A stretch of DNA of 64,000 bases from Rubrivivax sp. Lineage in GTDB: Bacteria > Pseudomonadota > Gammaproteobacteria > Burkholderiales > Burkholderiaceae_C. The stretch spans positions 124,001 through 188,000 of the forward strand of contig JAIXRN010000052.1 of NCBI GenBank assembly GCA_027485165.1, given 5' to 3'. The translations under genes and the position numbers were made by a program. The notes below the pieces were generated by a model. The model worked only from the letters and a program-made list of their open reading frames with translations, searched no databases and was not told where the DNA came from. The number at the start of each line of letters is the position of its first letter. The first letter of the stretch is position 1. Positions 32,183 to 41,160 of this stretch are shown piece by piece.

Positions 32183-33397
32183 TCAGCCGATCACGGCCGC
32201 CATCGCGCTGGCGGTGCGTTCGACGTTGCCGCTGTTCAGCCCGGCCACGCACATGCGGCCAGAGCGCACCAGGTAGACCCCGAACTCTTCGCGCAGCCGG
32301 TCCACCTGTGCCGGGCTCAGGCCGGTGTAGCTGAACATGCCGCGCTGCTGCAGAAAGTAGCTGAAGTCGTGCCCAGGCCGCTTGGCCGACAGCACGCTGT
32401 GCAGGCTGCGGCGCATGCCGGCAATGCGTTCGCGCATGGCCGTCACCTCGGCTTCCCACTGCGGGCGCAGGTGGGTGTCGTCCAGCACCCGGCTGACGAT
32501 GCCCGCGGCGTGCAGGCCGGGGCTGGAATAGTTGCGCCGCACGGTGGCCTTCATCTGGCCCAGCACGCGCTCGGCTTCGGCCGCGTCGCCGCAGACCACG
32601 CTCAAAGCGCCGGCGCGTTCGCCGTAAACGCTCATGCTCTTGGAAAACGAGTTGGCGACGAAGAAGACCAGGCCGCTGGCGGCCAGCAGGCGCACGGCAT
32701 GCGCGTCGGCATCGATGCCGTCGCCGTACCCCTGGTAGGCCAGGTCCAGGTAGGGCAGCAGTTCGCGTTCGCGCAGCACCGGCACCAGCGCCTGCCATTG
32801 CGCTGGCGTCAGGTCCACACCCGTGGGGTTGTGGCAGCAGGCGTGCAGCAGCACCACGTTGCGTGCGGGCAGGCTGCGCAGCGTTTCCAGCATCGCGTCG
32901 AAGCGCAGGCCGCCGGCCGGGCGCCCGCTGGCTGCGTCGCCCGCGTCGTAGTACGGGTAGGTGTGGACCGGCAGCCCGGCACCTTCGAACATCGCGCGAT
33001 GGTTGTCCCAGGTCGGGTCGCTGACCCAGACGGCGCTGCCCGGCAGCCAGCGCTTCAGAAAGTCTGCGCCCACCTTCAGCCCGCCGCTGCTGCCCACCGT
33101 CTGCAGGGTGGCCACGCGGCCGCTGGCCAGGGCTTCGTGTTCGGGCCCGAACAGCAGGCTCTGCACGGCGCTGCGCATCGCGGCCGCGCCCTCGATCGGC
33201 AGATAGGATTTGGTGCCGCCTTCGGCCAGCATCTGCGCCTCGGCCTGGCGCACGCTGCCCAGCACGGGGATGCGACCCTGGTCGTCGAAGTAGATGCCGA
33301 TCGACAGGTTCACCTTGTCGGCGCGCGGGTCCTTCTGGAAAGCCTCGTTCAGGCTCAGGATCGGGTCGCCGGCGTAGGGCTCGATGTGCTGGAACAT
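32183..33397 (-). CDS. Aromatic-amino-acid/aspartate aminotransferase (PLP, class I)
   Basis: This 404-residue aminotransferase has YAGDPILSLNEAFQKDPR at the start and GIYFDDQGRIPVL. The PLP pocket carries HACCHNPTGVDLTPAQW, LDLAYQGYGDG, and SFSKSMSVYGERAGAL with the Schiff-base Lys near residue 250. The C-terminal YLVRSGRMCVAGLNSGN carries the substrate-binding Arg. It interconverts aromatic amino acids or aspartate and their 2-oxoacids. The start at 33397 (MFQHIEPYAG) matches the family N-terminus. An upstream in-frame extension to 33526 overlaps the glutathione peroxidase gene and is rejected. It is not in an obvious amino-acid operon. Confidence 0.94.
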   Translation of the reverse strand: MFQHIEPYAGDPILSLNEAFQKDPRADKVNLSIGIYFDDQGRIPVLGSVRQAEAQMLAEGGTKSYLPIEGAAAMRSAVQSLLFGPEHEALASGRVATLQTVGSSGGLKVGADFLKRWLPGSAVWVSDPTWDNHRAMFEGAGLPVHTYPYYDAGDAASGRPAGGLRFDAMLETLRSLPARNVVLLHACCHNPTGVDLTPAQWQALVPVLRERELLPYLDLAYQGYGDGIDADAHAVRLLAASGLVFFVANSFSKSMSVYGERAGALSVVCGDAAEAERVLGQMKATVRRNYSSPGLHAAGIVSRVLDDTHLRPQWEAEVTAMRERIAGMRRSLHSVLSAKRPGHDFSYFLQQRGMFSYTGLSPAQVDRLREEFGVYLVRSGRMCVAGLNSGNVERTASAMAAVIG

Positions 33398-33443
33398 GCT
33401 GGGTGGCGCGGGAAGATGGGGGCCGGATGGCGGGGGCGGCGGG

Positions 33444-33929
33444 TCAGGCCGCCAGGGCGGCTTCGATGTCCTGGCGCAGCGACTCGGGCGTGTCGGTGGG
33501 CGCGTAGCGTTTGCGCACCTGGCCATCGCGGCCGACCAGGAACTTGGTGAAGTTCCACTTCACTGCTTCGGTGCCCAGCAGGCCGGGCGCTTGCGCTTTC
33601 AGCCACTGCCACAGCGGGTGGGCTTCGACGCCGTTGACCTTCACCTTGGCCATCATGGGGAAGGTGACGCCGTAGTTCTTCTGGCAGTAGCTGGCGATCT
33701 CGTCGTTGCTGCCCGGGTCCTGGCCGCCGAATTCATTACTCGGGAAGCCGATCACGGCCAGCCCGCGGCCGGCGTAGTCGGCATGCAGCTTTTCCAGGCC
33801 GGCGAACTGCGGCGTGAAGCCGCAGGCGCTGGCGGTGTTGACGATCAGCAGCACCTGGCCGCGGTGGTCTTGCAGCTTCACGGGCTGGCCGTTGATGCTG
33901 GTGGCTTCGAAGTCGTAGACACTGGCCAT
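33444..33929 (-). CDS. Glutathione peroxidase-family thiol peroxidase
   Basis: This 161-residue protein has the peroxidase signature NTASACGFTPQFAGLE with the peroxidatic Cys near residue 36, GFPSNEFGGQDPGS with the Gln of the catalytic tetrad near 70, and KWNFTKFLVGRDG with the Trp/Asn near 126. No selenocysteine codon is present (the Cys is coded TGC), as in bacterial BtuE/Gpx proteins. It is a cytoplasmic thiol-dependent peroxidase against organic peroxides. ATG 33929 (MASVYDFEATS) gives the normal start. It is same-strand with the aminotransferase gene, 46 bp apart. Confidence 0.95.
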   Translation of the reverse strand: MASVYDFEATSINGQPVKLQDHRGQVLLIVNTASACGFTPQFAGLEKLHADYAGRGLAVIGFPSNEFGGQDPGSNDEIASYCQKNYGVTFPMMAKVKVNGVEAHPLWQWLKAQAPGLLGTEAVKWNFTKFLVGRDGQVRKRYAPTDTPESLRQDIEAALAA

Positions 33930-34006
33930 GGTGTTTGCTCGTCGATGAACACGGGCGCCGATCGTAGCGCCGCCATCGCCAGGGCGTGGCCTGCGCGCTG
34001 CCTGTG

Positions 34007-34960
34007 TCAGGGCGCCCGCGCTGACAGCAGGCTGGCGCCCACGATCAAGGCGCCGCCCAGGGCCAGCGGAATACTCAGGCTGCCGGCGCCCAGAGCGATG
34101 GCCGAGACCGACGCGAACAGCACTTCGCTGACCATGATCACCGCCGTGACGTTGGCTGGCAGCCGCGAAGCCCCGTACTGCAGCGCCAGGTTGCCGGCCA
34201 GGAACCACAGCCCCATGCCCAGCGCGCCCGCCAGCCAGCCCAGCGCAGGCGCTGGCGGTGCCGGCACCTGGCTTGGCAGGGCCAGGGCCAGCGCGCCGGC
34301 CACCACGGCACCGCCCAGAAACATCGCCAGCGCGCGCCCTTCGGCCGGCCGCGCGGCTTCGCGCTTGAGCATCACGTTGTTCAGCGCGAAGCTGAAGCCA
34401 CCGATCACGCCCAGCCATTCCGCCAGGCTGCGCGGCACCGGCCAGCCCAGTGCGGCTGTGCTGCCGGCTGCGCCGACCGTGCCTAATGTGTCTGCTGTGC
34501 CTTCAGCGCCGTGCGGGCCGGCTTGGCCTGTGGCCAGCACCAGGCCTGCCCCGGCCAGCGCCAGGGCAATGCGCAGCAGCGCCGCGGCTGTGATGCGTTC
34601 GCCCAGCAGCCAGCGCGCCAGGCCCACGGCCCACAGCGGCATCAGATAGAACAGCAGCACCACCCGTACCACGTCGCCCAGCGTCACGGCCCAGTTGAAG
34701 GCGGCATTCGTGGTGCCCGAGGCCAGCACCAGCACCCACAGCGCGGGTGTGCCCAGCAGCTGGCCCCAGGCCCGTGGCCGCCACAGCGTGATGGCGACCA
34801 CAGCCAGGCTGTAGATCAGCACCGTGGCCCACAGCGGGTGCAGGCCCTGCGCTTCCAGGCCGCGGAAGGGCCACCAGGAAACGCCCCAGGTGAAGGCGTT
34901 GAACGTCAGCGCCAGGGCAGCCAGTCCAGTGCCAGCTGTGCCAGGTGTGGCGGCCGGCAC
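34007..34960 (-). CDS. EamA/DMT-superfamily exporter
   Basis: This 317-residue inner-membrane protein has ten predicted TM segments in two EamA halves, for example WWPFRGLEAQGLHPLWATVLIYSLAV, LVLASGTTNAAFNWAVTLG, LLFYLMPLWAVGLARWLLGE, LALALAGAGLVLATGQ and LLWFLAGNLALQYGASRL-like repeats. DMT proteins of this type export metabolites and amino acids. The ligand is unknown. The likely start is GTG at 34960, one base after the lplT stop, so it follows lplT in one transcript. The AGTGGGEGTADTLGTVGAAGS-type linker between halves is unusually long. Confidence 0.9.
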   Translation of the reverse strand: MPAATPGTAGTGLAALALTFNAFTWGVSWWPFRGLEAQGLHPLWATVLIYSLAVVAITLWRPRAWGQLLGTPALWVLVLASGTTNAAFNWAVTLGDVVRVVLLFYLMPLWAVGLARWLLGERITAAALLRIALALAGAGLVLATGQAGPHGAEGTADTLGTVGAAGSTAALGWPVPRSLAEWLGVIGGFSFALNNVMLKREAARPAEGRALAMFLGGAVVAGALALALPSQVPAPPAPALGWLAGALGMGLWFLAGNLALQYGASRLPANVTAVIMVSEVLFASVSAIALGAGSLSIPLALGGALIVGASLLSARAP

Positions 34961-34961
34961 C

Positions 34962-36239
34962 CTAGTGCCCGTCCGTGCGGGCGATGTTCAGCAGACGTTC
35001 GACTTCGGCGTGGTGCACCACGGTGTTGTGCAGGTGCCAGCGTCGGATGGCTTCCATCACGCCCGCCACCAGCAGGCCGAAGACGGCGATGGCGACGAAG
35101 GCCGACAGACCGAACTTCGTCATGCCGGCATAGAACGCGCCGAGTGCCAGGATGCAGGCCTGTTCGTTGAAGTTCTGCACCGCGATCGACCGGCCGGCGC
35201 CCATCAGGTTGTGTCCACGGTGCTGCAGCAGCGCGTTCATCGGCACGATCAGGTAGCCGCACAGCGCGCCCAGCAGCACCAGGAAGGGCACGGCCACCCA
35301 GATGTCGCGGATGAAGTTCAGCCCGATCATCAGGAAGCCCACCGCAATCGCCAGCGGGATGACGTTCGTGGCCTTATCCAGCTTGGTGATGCTGGCTGCC
35401 GTCACGGCGCCGGCCACCGAGCCGATGACGACCACGCCCGCCAGGTTGGACGCCTGCGCCGTGGTGTAGCCCAGTGCGGCCGCAGCCCAGGCGAAGACGA
35501 TCAGGCGCAGGTTGCCGAACACGCCCCACAGCAAGGTGGTGGTGGCCAGCGAGATCTGTCCCAGCTTGTCAGCCCACAGGCGCGAATTGCATTGCGAGAA
35601 GTCGCGCACCATCCAGGCCAGGCCGTGGCGGATGGGCTGCAGCGGAGCCGATGTGCGCGGGATGTAGAGGTTGAAGATCGTCGCCACCAGGTACAGCAGC
35701 GAGATCGCGGCGATAGCGGCCTCGGGCGCGGTGTCGATGTGGGTATCCAGGCCGGGCATGTCCAGGCCCAGCAGGAAGCCGGAGATGCGCGCGCCGATCA
35801 GCTGCCCGCCCAGCAGGATGCCCAGCACGATGGAGCCGACCGTGAGGCCTTCGATCCAGCCATTGCCCTTGACCAGCAGCGAAGCCGGCAGCAGTTCGGT
35901 CAGGATGCCGTACTTGGCGGGGGAATAGGCCGCCGCACCCAGTCCCACCACGGCGTAGGCCAGCAGCGGGTGACTGCCGAACAGCATCATCATGCAGCCC
36001 AGGATCTTGATGCTGTTCGAGATGAACATCACCCGGCCCTTGGGCAGGGCGTCGGCAAAGGCGCCGACGAAAGGTGCCAGCACGACGTAGAACAGCGCGA
36101 ACATGGGCGCCAGTGCGGGCACCTGCCAGGAAGGCGCCTGGCTCAGGCGGAGCAGTTCAACGGCAGCGACCAGCAGCGCGTTGTCGGCCAGCGAGCTGAA
36201 GAACTGCGCCGACATGATGGTCGAAAAACCTTTTTTCAT
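34962..36239 (-). CDS. lplT: Lysophospholipid transporter LplT (MFS)
   Basis: This 425-residue inner-membrane major-facilitator protein has 11-12 TM segments. It starts with the LplT-like N-terminus KKGFSTIMSAQFFSSLADNALLVAAVELL. It continues with YSPAKYGILTELLPASLLVKGNGWIEG, the MFS2/LplT region 11 signature, and MGAGRSIAVQNFNEQACIL near residue 350. LplT flips lysophospholipids inward for re-acylation. It is divergent from alr, as in other Burkholderiales. ATG 36239 is chosen. A GTG at 36251 is possible, and no strong ribosome binding site was seen for either. Confidence 0.93.
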   Translation of the reverse strand: MKKGFSTIMSAQFFSSLADNALLVAAVELLRLSQAPSWQVPALAPMFALFYVVLAPFVGAFADALPKGRVMFISNSIKILGCMMMLFGSHPLLAYAVVGLGAAAYSPAKYGILTELLPASLLVKGNGWIEGLTVGSIVLGILLGGQLIGARISGFLLGLDMPGLDTHIDTAPEAAIAAISLLYLVATIFNLYIPRTSAPLQPIRHGLAWMVRDFSQCNSRLWADKLGQISLATTTLLWGVFGNLRLIVFAWAAAALGYTTAQASNLAGVVVIGSVAGAVTAASITKLDKATNVIPLAIAVGFLMIGLNFIRDIWVAVPFLVLLGALCGYLIVPMNALLQHRGHNLMGAGRSIAVQNFNEQACILALGAFYAGMTKFGLSAFVAIAVFGLLVAGVMEAIRRWHLHNTVVHHAEVERLLNIARTDGH

Positions 36240-36392
36240 CGCGGCGCGCACGGACCCTGTCTGGGCCGGTGCGGGTGCACGGGCGCGGGTCTGATATGTC
36301 TCCTGCTCAAGGGCGCCGGTTTATAGCACGCGGTCCTGAAGCCACTGCTGCAAGCCGGGCCCAAGCCGGCAGCGGCTGGCAGAATGCTGCGC

Positions 36393-37562
36393 ATGCCGCG
36401 CCCCATCGAAGCCCTGGTTCATGTCGACGCGCTGGCGCACAACCTGGCGCGCGCGCGCGCTGCGGCCGGCGACGCGCGGGTGTGGGCGGTGGTGAAGGCC
36501 AATGCCTACGGCCACGGCATCGAACGCGCTTTTGCCGGGCTGCGCGCAGCGGACGGCTTTGCGCTGCTGGACCTGGAAGAAGCCCGCCGCCTGCGCGCAC
36601 TGGACTGGCGCGGCCCCATCCTGCTGCTGGAAGGCGTGTTCGAGCCGCGCGACCTGGAGCTGTGTTCGCGCCTGGGGCTGTGGCATGTGGTGCACTGCAG
36701 CGAGCAGATCGACTGGCTGGCTGCGCACAAGACGCAGTCGCCGCACCGCGTGTTCCTGAAGATGAACAGCGGCATGAACCGGCTGGGCTTCACGCCGGCG
36801 GCCTTCCGCAGCGCCTGGGCGCGGCTGACGGCACTGCCGCAGGTGGACGAGGTGTCGCTGATGACGCATTTCAGCGACGCCGACGGCCCGCGCGGCGTGG
36901 CCCACCAGCTGGCGGCCTTCGAAGCCGCCACGCAAGACCTGCCGGGCGAACGCAGCCTGAGCAACAGCGCCGCCCTGCTGCGCCACAGCGCCAGCCTGGA
37001 AGGGCAGGCCAGCGCCCGCGCCCGCGGCACAGCCGTGCGCAACGACTGGGTGCGTGCCGGCATCCTGACGTACGGCAGCGCCCCCGACTTCCCTGAACAC
37101 GACATCGCCCACTGGGGCCTGCAGCCGACCATGACCCTGCGGTCGCGGCTCATCGCCACCCAGCAGCTGCAGCCTGGCGACACCGTGGGCTACGGCAGCC
37201 GCTACACCGCCGAGCGCGCGCAGCGCATCGGCATCGTGGCCTGCGGCTATGCCGACGGCTACCCGCGCCACTGCGGCACCGGCACCCCGGTGTTGGTCGA
37301 CGGCCAGCGCACCGCCACGGTGGGCCGGGTGTCGATGGACATGCTGGCGGTCGACCTGTCGGCCTTGCCGCAGGTCGGCATCGGCAGCGACGTCACGCTC
37401 TGGGGGCAGAGCCAGGCCGCGGGCGGGGCCGTGCTCGCCATCGACGAAGTCGCGCAGGCGGCCGGCACCATCGGCTACGAGCTGATGTGCGCGGTGGCGG
37501 CACGGGTACCGATGGCCGTGGCACCGGAATCGGCCCCGAAAGCCGCCCTGAAAGCCGCCTGA
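36393..37562 (+). CDS. alr: Alanine racemase
   Basis: This 389-residue PLP enzyme has the PLP-Lys motif [17 protein letters not shown] near residue 33. It also has [67 protein letters not shown] with the catalytic Tyr, and [13 protein letters not shown]. It makes D-alanine for peptidoglycan. ATG 36393 ([11 protein letters not shown]) matches the family start. An ATG three codons upstream (36384) is also in frame. The gene is divergent from lplT, and its stop TGA overlaps the arfB ATG. In related genomes alr is often followed by radA, but here about 3.6 kb separates them. Confidence 0.96.
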   Translation: MPRPIEALVHVDALAHNLARARAAAGDARVWAVVKANAYGHGIERAFAGLRAADGFALLDLEEARRLRALDWRGPILLLEGVFEPRDLELCSRLGLWHVVHCSEQIDWLAAHKTQSPHRVFLKMNSGMNRLGFTPAAFRSAWARLTALPQVDEVSLMTHFSDADGPRGVAHQLAAFEAATQDLPGERSLSNSAALLRHSASLEGQASARARGTAVRNDWVRAGILTYGSAPDFPEHDIAHWGLQPTMTLRSRLIATQQLQPGDTVGYGSRYTAERAQRIGIVACGYADGYPRHCGTGTPVLVDGQRTATVGRVSMDMLAVDLSALPQVGIGSDVTLWGQSQAAGGAVLAIDEVAQAAGTIGYELMCAVAARVPMAVAPESAPKAALKAA

Positions 37563-37966
37563 TGAGGCCCGTTCCGCGCATCGACCCGGCCGAGGTCGAA
37601 TTCACGGCCGTGCGTTCGCAAGGCGCCGGCGGGCAGAACGTGAACAAGGTGTCCAGTGCGGCGCACCTGCGCTTCGACATCGGCGCTTCCAGCCTGCCTG
37701 AAGACGCCAAGCTGATCTTGCGCGCCTGGCCCGACCAGCGCATCAGCACCGACGGCGTGGTCGTCATCAAGGCGCAGACGCATCGCAGCCTGCCACGCAA
37801 CCAGGCCGACGCGCTGGTGCGGTTGCAGGCGCTGCTGGACCAGGCCCTGCAGCCTGAACTGCCGCGGGTGGCGACCAAGCCGACGCGCGCTTCCAGGCGC
37901 CGGCGGCTGGAAGGCAAGGCCCAGCGCGGCGAGGTCAAGGCCGGTCGCAGGCGCGTCACGGACTGA
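37562..37966 (+). CDS. arfB: Ribosome-rescue peptidyl-tRNA hydrolase ArfB (YaeJ)
   Basis: This 134-residue release-factor-like protein has the GGQ catalytic motif in AVRSQGAGGQNVNKVSSAAHLRF near residue 20. A typical basic C-terminal tail (ASRRRRLEGKAQRGEVKAGRRRVTD) enters the mRNA channel of stalled ribosomes. The length and tail match ArfB, not RF1/RF2. The ATG shares bases with the alr TGA, so the two are cotranscribed. Residues SLPEDAKLILRAW and VVVIKAQTHRSLPRNQADAL complete the domain. Confidence 0.95.
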   Translation: MRPVPRIDPAEVEFTAVRSQGAGGQNVNKVSSAAHLRFDIGASSLPEDAKLILRAWPDQRISTDGVVVIKAQTHRSLPRNQADALVRLQALLDQALQPELPRVATKPTRASRRRRLEGKAQRGEVKAGRRRVTD

Positions 37967-38156
37967 GCGCGCCGCTGACCACGCGTCGGCCGCAACGCGT
38001 CGGCAGAGAACGCGCCGGCAGACGACTCGTCAGCATCTGGCGCCCGCCCCGCGACATCTCGCGAAGCGGCCGGCCCGATGGTCGCGTCAGGGCTGCGGGG
38101 GGTGCTGGGGGCGACAAAGAATGGCCTCATTCCCACTCTTCACCGGAGCCCGCGCC

Positions 38157-38591
38157 ATGCGACACCCCCTGCGCCTGATCGCCACCACCGCCGCCAGCGC
38201 CCTGCTGGGCCTGGCCAGCCTGCCCGCCTGGGCCCAGCCGACCGAGGGCTGCGTCAGCGTCGAAGTGCAAAACGTGCGCCCGCAGCAAGGTTTCCTGATG
38301 GTCTCGGCCTTTGCCGACGAAGCCAGCTTCGGCCGCAAGCCCATGAGCGCGCTGCGCCTGGCCGCTGGCGAATCGACGATGCGCTTTCAGATCTGCAATG
38401 TGGCCGGACCTGAAGTGGCGCTGATGCTCTACCAGGACCTGGACAGCGACGGCAAGATGGGCAGCAACGTGCTGGGTCTGCCCACCGAACCCTGGGGCGC
38501 CAGCGGCAACCCCGGCCTGATGGGCCCGAAATGGGACACCGCCCGCATGCCGCTGGATGGCCAGGTGCTGCGCGTGAGGATGTCGCAATGA
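38157..38591 (+). CDS. Exported DUF2141 protein
   Basis: This 144-residue protein has a signal peptide (MRHPLRLIATTAASALLGLASLPAWA). A DUF2141 domain follows: VSVEVQNVRPQQGFLMVSAFADEASF, VALMLYQDLDSDGKMGSNVLGLPTEPWGAS (with the conserved acidic-Gly turn near residue 100), and GPKWDTARMPLDG. DUF2141 proteins are exported, of unknown function, and often found beside carotenoid-cleavage or pigment genes. The stop overlaps the carotenoid oxygenase start (ATGA), supporting a shared role. An in-frame start at 38121 precedes the leader and is rejected. Confidence 0.9.
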   Translation: MRHPLRLIATTAASALLGLASLPAWAQPTEGCVSVEVQNVRPQQGFLMVSAFADEASFGRKPMSALRLAAGESTMRFQICNVAGPEVALMLYQDLDSDGKMGSNVLGLPTEPWGASGNPGLMGPKWDTARMPLDGQVLRVRMSQ

Positions 38592-40132
38592 AGGCGCCAG
38601 TCCGGCGCCGCGTGCTGCAGGGCATGGTCGCGGCCAGCCTGGCACCTTCTTCACTGCTGCCCGTGCAGGCGAAGCCGGCCGAGGCTGGACCGATCGCCAA
38701 GCGGCTGGCGGCGAACCCCCTGCTGACGCCCTTCCGTGGTGTCGGTGACGCCGCCGGCGACACCAGCGGCCACCGCCACACGGCCGACGTGCAGACGCTG
38801 GGACGCTGGCCCGCCGAACTGCGCGGCCGCTTCTACCGCAACGGCCCGGCCCTGTTCGAACGCGGCGGGCAGCGCTACCACCACTGGTTCGACGGCGACG
38901 GCATGGTGCAGCAGTTCACCCTGGCCGGCGGCCGCGTCAGCCACCGCGGGCGCCTGGTGCAGACCGCCAAGCTGAAGGCTGAACGTGAAGCGGGCCGCTT
39001 CCTGTTCAGCGCGCTCGGCACGTCGATCGAGGGCGGGCCGCCGATCAGCGGCCCCGACAGCGTGAACGTGGCCAACACCAACGCGCTGGAACACGGCGGG
39101 CGTTTGCTGGCCATGTGGGAAGGCGGGTCGGCCTATGCGCTGGACCCCGCCGACCTGGCCACGCGCGGGCCCGTCAGCTGGCGCGCCGACCTGGCAGGGT
39201 TGCCCTTTACCGCCCACCCGAAGGTGGACGCCGCCGGCGAGCTGTGGAACATCGGCACGATGGGCAAGCACCTGATGGTCTGGCAGGTGGGGGTGGACGG
39301 GCAGCTGCGCCGCTTCCAGCTGGGTGAATCACCCTACCCCGGCGGCATGGTGCACGACATGGCGGTCACGCAGCGCTACATCGTCGTGCCGCTGCCGCCG
39401 GTGCGGCTGAACTTCAGCCAGCCCACGGGCGATGGGCCACGCCGTTTCGCACTGGAAAGCGGGCAGCCGCTGCGCGTGCTGGTGATGGAAAAGGCCGACA
39501 TCACGCGCCGCCGTGTCTTCGAGCTGCCGCCGCAGATGGTGTTTCACATCGGCAATGCGCACGAGGAATCCGATGGCAGTCTGGTGCTCAGCTACATCGG
39601 TGCACCCGACGCGGCCTTCCTGGACCGTGGCGCAGTGGCCCTGATGGCGGGCGACAGCCTGCCGGGCAGCGACACACAGCTGCACCTGGCCCGGCTGGAC
39701 ATGGCCAGCGGCCGGGCCCGTGTCGAAGCGATGCCGGGCGAGGTGGAATTCCCGCGCATCGACCCGCGGCGCATCGGCCTGGGCGGCGCTGAAGCCGCCC
39801 AGTGGCTGCTGAGCGCGGGGTCCTGGCGTGCACCGGCCGGCCGCACGGCAGGCCTGCTGCATGGCGTGCAGCTGACGCATCTGAAGACCGGGCGCACGCA
39901 GCGCTACGACTACGGTCCGCAGGCGATAGCCGAGGAACACGTGCTGGTGCCCAAGCCGGGCCGCAGCGGCGAACTGGACGCCTGGCTGTTGGGCACCTGC
40001 TTCGACGCCACGCGCCAGGCCACGGTGCTGAACCTGCTGGACGCTGCCGACATCGCTGCCGGCCCCATTGCCCAGGCCGTGCTGCCGTATGTGTTGCCGC
40101 TGGGCTTTCACGGCAACTTCAGCGCAGCCTGA
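38588..40132 (+). CDS. Carotenoid oxygenase family protein (exported)
   Basis: This 514-residue protein has the retinal-pigment-epithelium-65/carotenoid-cleavage seven-bladed propeller. The four iron-ligand histidines are all present: AHPKVD near residue 213, VHDMAVT near 255, FHIGNAHEE near 318, and GFHGNFS at the end. FYRNGPALFERGG near 80 and HHWFDGDGMVQQF near 97 are family marks. The N-terminus (VRRRVLQGMVAASLAPSSL) is a twin-arginine-like leader, so the enzyme may act in the periplasm. The substrate (carotenoid, stilbene or lignin phenolic) is not determinable. Its stop is followed by a triple hairpin terminator. Confidence 0.93.
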   Translation: MKAPVRRRVLQGMVAASLAPSSLLPVQAKPAEAGPIAKRLAANPLLTPFRGVGDAAGDTSGHRHTADVQTLGRWPAELRGRFYRNGPALFERGGQRYHHWFDGDGMVQQFTLAGGRVSHRGRLVQTAKLKAEREAGRFLFSALGTSIEGGPPISGPDSVNVANTNALEHGGRLLAMWEGGSAYALDPADLATRGPVSWRADLAGLPFTAHPKVDAAGELWNIGTMGKHLMVWQVGVDGQLRRFQLGESPYPGGMVHDMAVTQRYIVVPLPPVRLNFSQPTGDGPRRFALESGQPLRVLVMEKADITRRRVFELPPQMVFHIGNAHEESDGSLVLSYIGAPDAAFLDRGAVALMAGDSLPGSDTQLHLARLDMASGRARVEAMPGEVEFPRIDPRRIGLGGAEAAQWLLSAGSWRAPAGRTAGLLHGVQLTHLKTGRTQRYDYGPQAIAEEHVLVPKPGRSGELDAWLLGTCFDATRQATVLNLLDAADIAAGPIAQAVLPYVLPLGFHGNFSAA

Positions 40133-40165
40133 GCGCCCTGGCAGGCTGGGTACAGAAAGAGAAAC

Positions 40166-40247
40166 GCCCGGCAAGCCGGGCGCAGCAAACAGAAAAGCCC
40201 GGCAAGCCGGGCCAAGCAAACAAAAAAGCCCGGCAAGCCGGGCTTTT
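40166..40247. terminator. Three tandem 31-bp repeats, each with the same 16-bp hairpin (terminator array)
   Basis: GCCCGGCAAGCCGGGC occurs at 40166-40181, 40197-40212 and 40228-40243, exactly 31 bp apart. The units are separated by A-rich spacers (AGCAAACAGAAAA, AGCAAACAAAAAA). The third hairpin is followed by TTTT and preceded by AAAAAA, so it can terminate both strands. It lies between the convergent carotenoid oxygenase and PEP-CTERM genes. Confidence 0.85.
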
Positions 40248-40291
40248 AGACGTCACTGACAACCAGCGGCGCGCTGGGCGCCGCCAGAAGT

Positions 40292-40951
40292 TCAGCCTTG
40301 ACGACGGCGACGCGAAGCGACAGCCGCGCCAGCCAGGGCCAGACCAGCCAGCGCCAGCGAAGCGGGTTCCGGCGTGGGGTTCGGGGTCGGCGTGTCGTAC
40401 GTGTAGGTCACGGTGATGTTGGCCAGAGCGCGGGTGTTGATCTGCGAGATCAGGTTGCCGGCGCCGCTGGCGTTCGACAGACCCGTGGCAGCAACGCCCA
40501 CGTTGAACAGACCGGAACCGATGAAGGCGGCGAAAGAACCGGCAACGACGTTGCTGCCAGTCTGGCTGCCCGTCACGCCGTTGATGATGGCGCCCGAGGT
40601 GCCGCCAAAATCGACCGTGCCGTCGAAGGCCGAGAAGTTACGGGTGGCGCTGGCAGTGATGTTCAGCGTGTTGCTGAAGGGGCCGCTGAAAGCGATGCTG
40701 CCAGCCACGTTGGCCGCAACGGTTGCCGGCGCGCTGTCCAGGCTTTCCAGACGGAAGTCCGAGCTGATGCTGCCGTCGTAGCTGAAGGACACACCGGTCA
40801 GCGTTCCGAGGCTGGAGTTGAACTGCTGCAGTGCCAGCGAGGCGACCCAGTTGGTTGCCGTCGCGGATTGCGAAGCAGAGTACGAGACCGTGGCTGCTTG
40901 TGCACCACCGACGGCCAACAGGGCTGCCAGGGCGAGAGAAAGACGTTTCAT
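40292..40951 (-). CDS. PEP-CTERM sorting-domain protein (choice-of-anchor type)
   Basis: This 219-residue exported protein has a signal peptide (MKRLSLALAALLAVGGAQA-ATV). A beta-rich, Ser/Gly/Thr-rich body contains QFNSSLGTLTGVSFSYDG and LESLDSAPATVAANVAG, resembling choice-of-anchor-E proteins. The C-terminus carries the PEP-CTERM tripartite signal: PTPEPASLAL, a hydrophobic helix, and ASRRRRQG. It would be processed by an exosortase, which is not in this window. It has a strong AGGAG ribosome binding site 6 bp before ATG 40951 and a sigma-54 promoter 56 bp upstream. It is transcribed convergently with the carotenoid oxygenase gene, separated by terminators. Confidence 0.93.
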   Translation of the reverse strand: MKRLSLALAALLAVGGAQAATVSYSASQSATATNWVASLALQQFNSSLGTLTGVSFSYDGSISSDFRLESLDSAPATVAANVAGSIAFSGPFSNTLNITASATRNFSAFDGTVDFGGTSGAIINGVTGSQTGSNVVAGSFAAFIGSGLFNVGVAATGLSNASGAGNLISQINTRALANITVTYTYDTPTPNPTPEPASLALAGLALAGAAVASRRRRQG

Positions 40952-41006
40952 GAATGACTCCTGAGGGAAGAGGGTGGGCTGTTTTGAATCTGACCCGTGA
41001 AGTATG

Positions 41007-41022
41007 AGCAAGCCGTGTGCCA
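41007..41022 (-). promoter_or_regulatory. Sigma-54 (-24/-12) promoter of the PEP-CTERM gene
   Basis: On the minus strand the sequence TGGCACACGGCTTGCT has GG and GC spaced 10 bp apart. It matches the TGGCACG-N4-TTGC consensus at all but one base. It lies 56 bp upstream of the start codon, giving an RNA leader of about 40-45 nt. PEP-CTERM genes are known targets of the sigma-54 regulator PrsR in some species. Confidence 0.8.
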
Positions 41023-41160
41023 GTGGGCTTCCGTATCGTAGGTATCTGATTTTGTTGGGTTTTTTCTCGCGCCCGGGCGCCGCTGGCCATGACCGTGTCA
41101 AGCTTTCCGACGCTGTTACGTCCCGATCTGCCCTTGGCGCCGCCGCCACAATCCCGTCTC

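Noticed and set aside
32183..33526. The extended aminotransferase start at 33526
   Set aside because: The extra 43 residues are Pro/Arg-rich, overlap the downstream end of the glutathione peroxidase gene, and are absent from the family.
40166..40247. A CRISPR array
   Set aside because: Three 31-bp units give self-complementary hairpins with A-rich spacers of nearly identical sequence. There are no unique spacers and no cas genes nearby.
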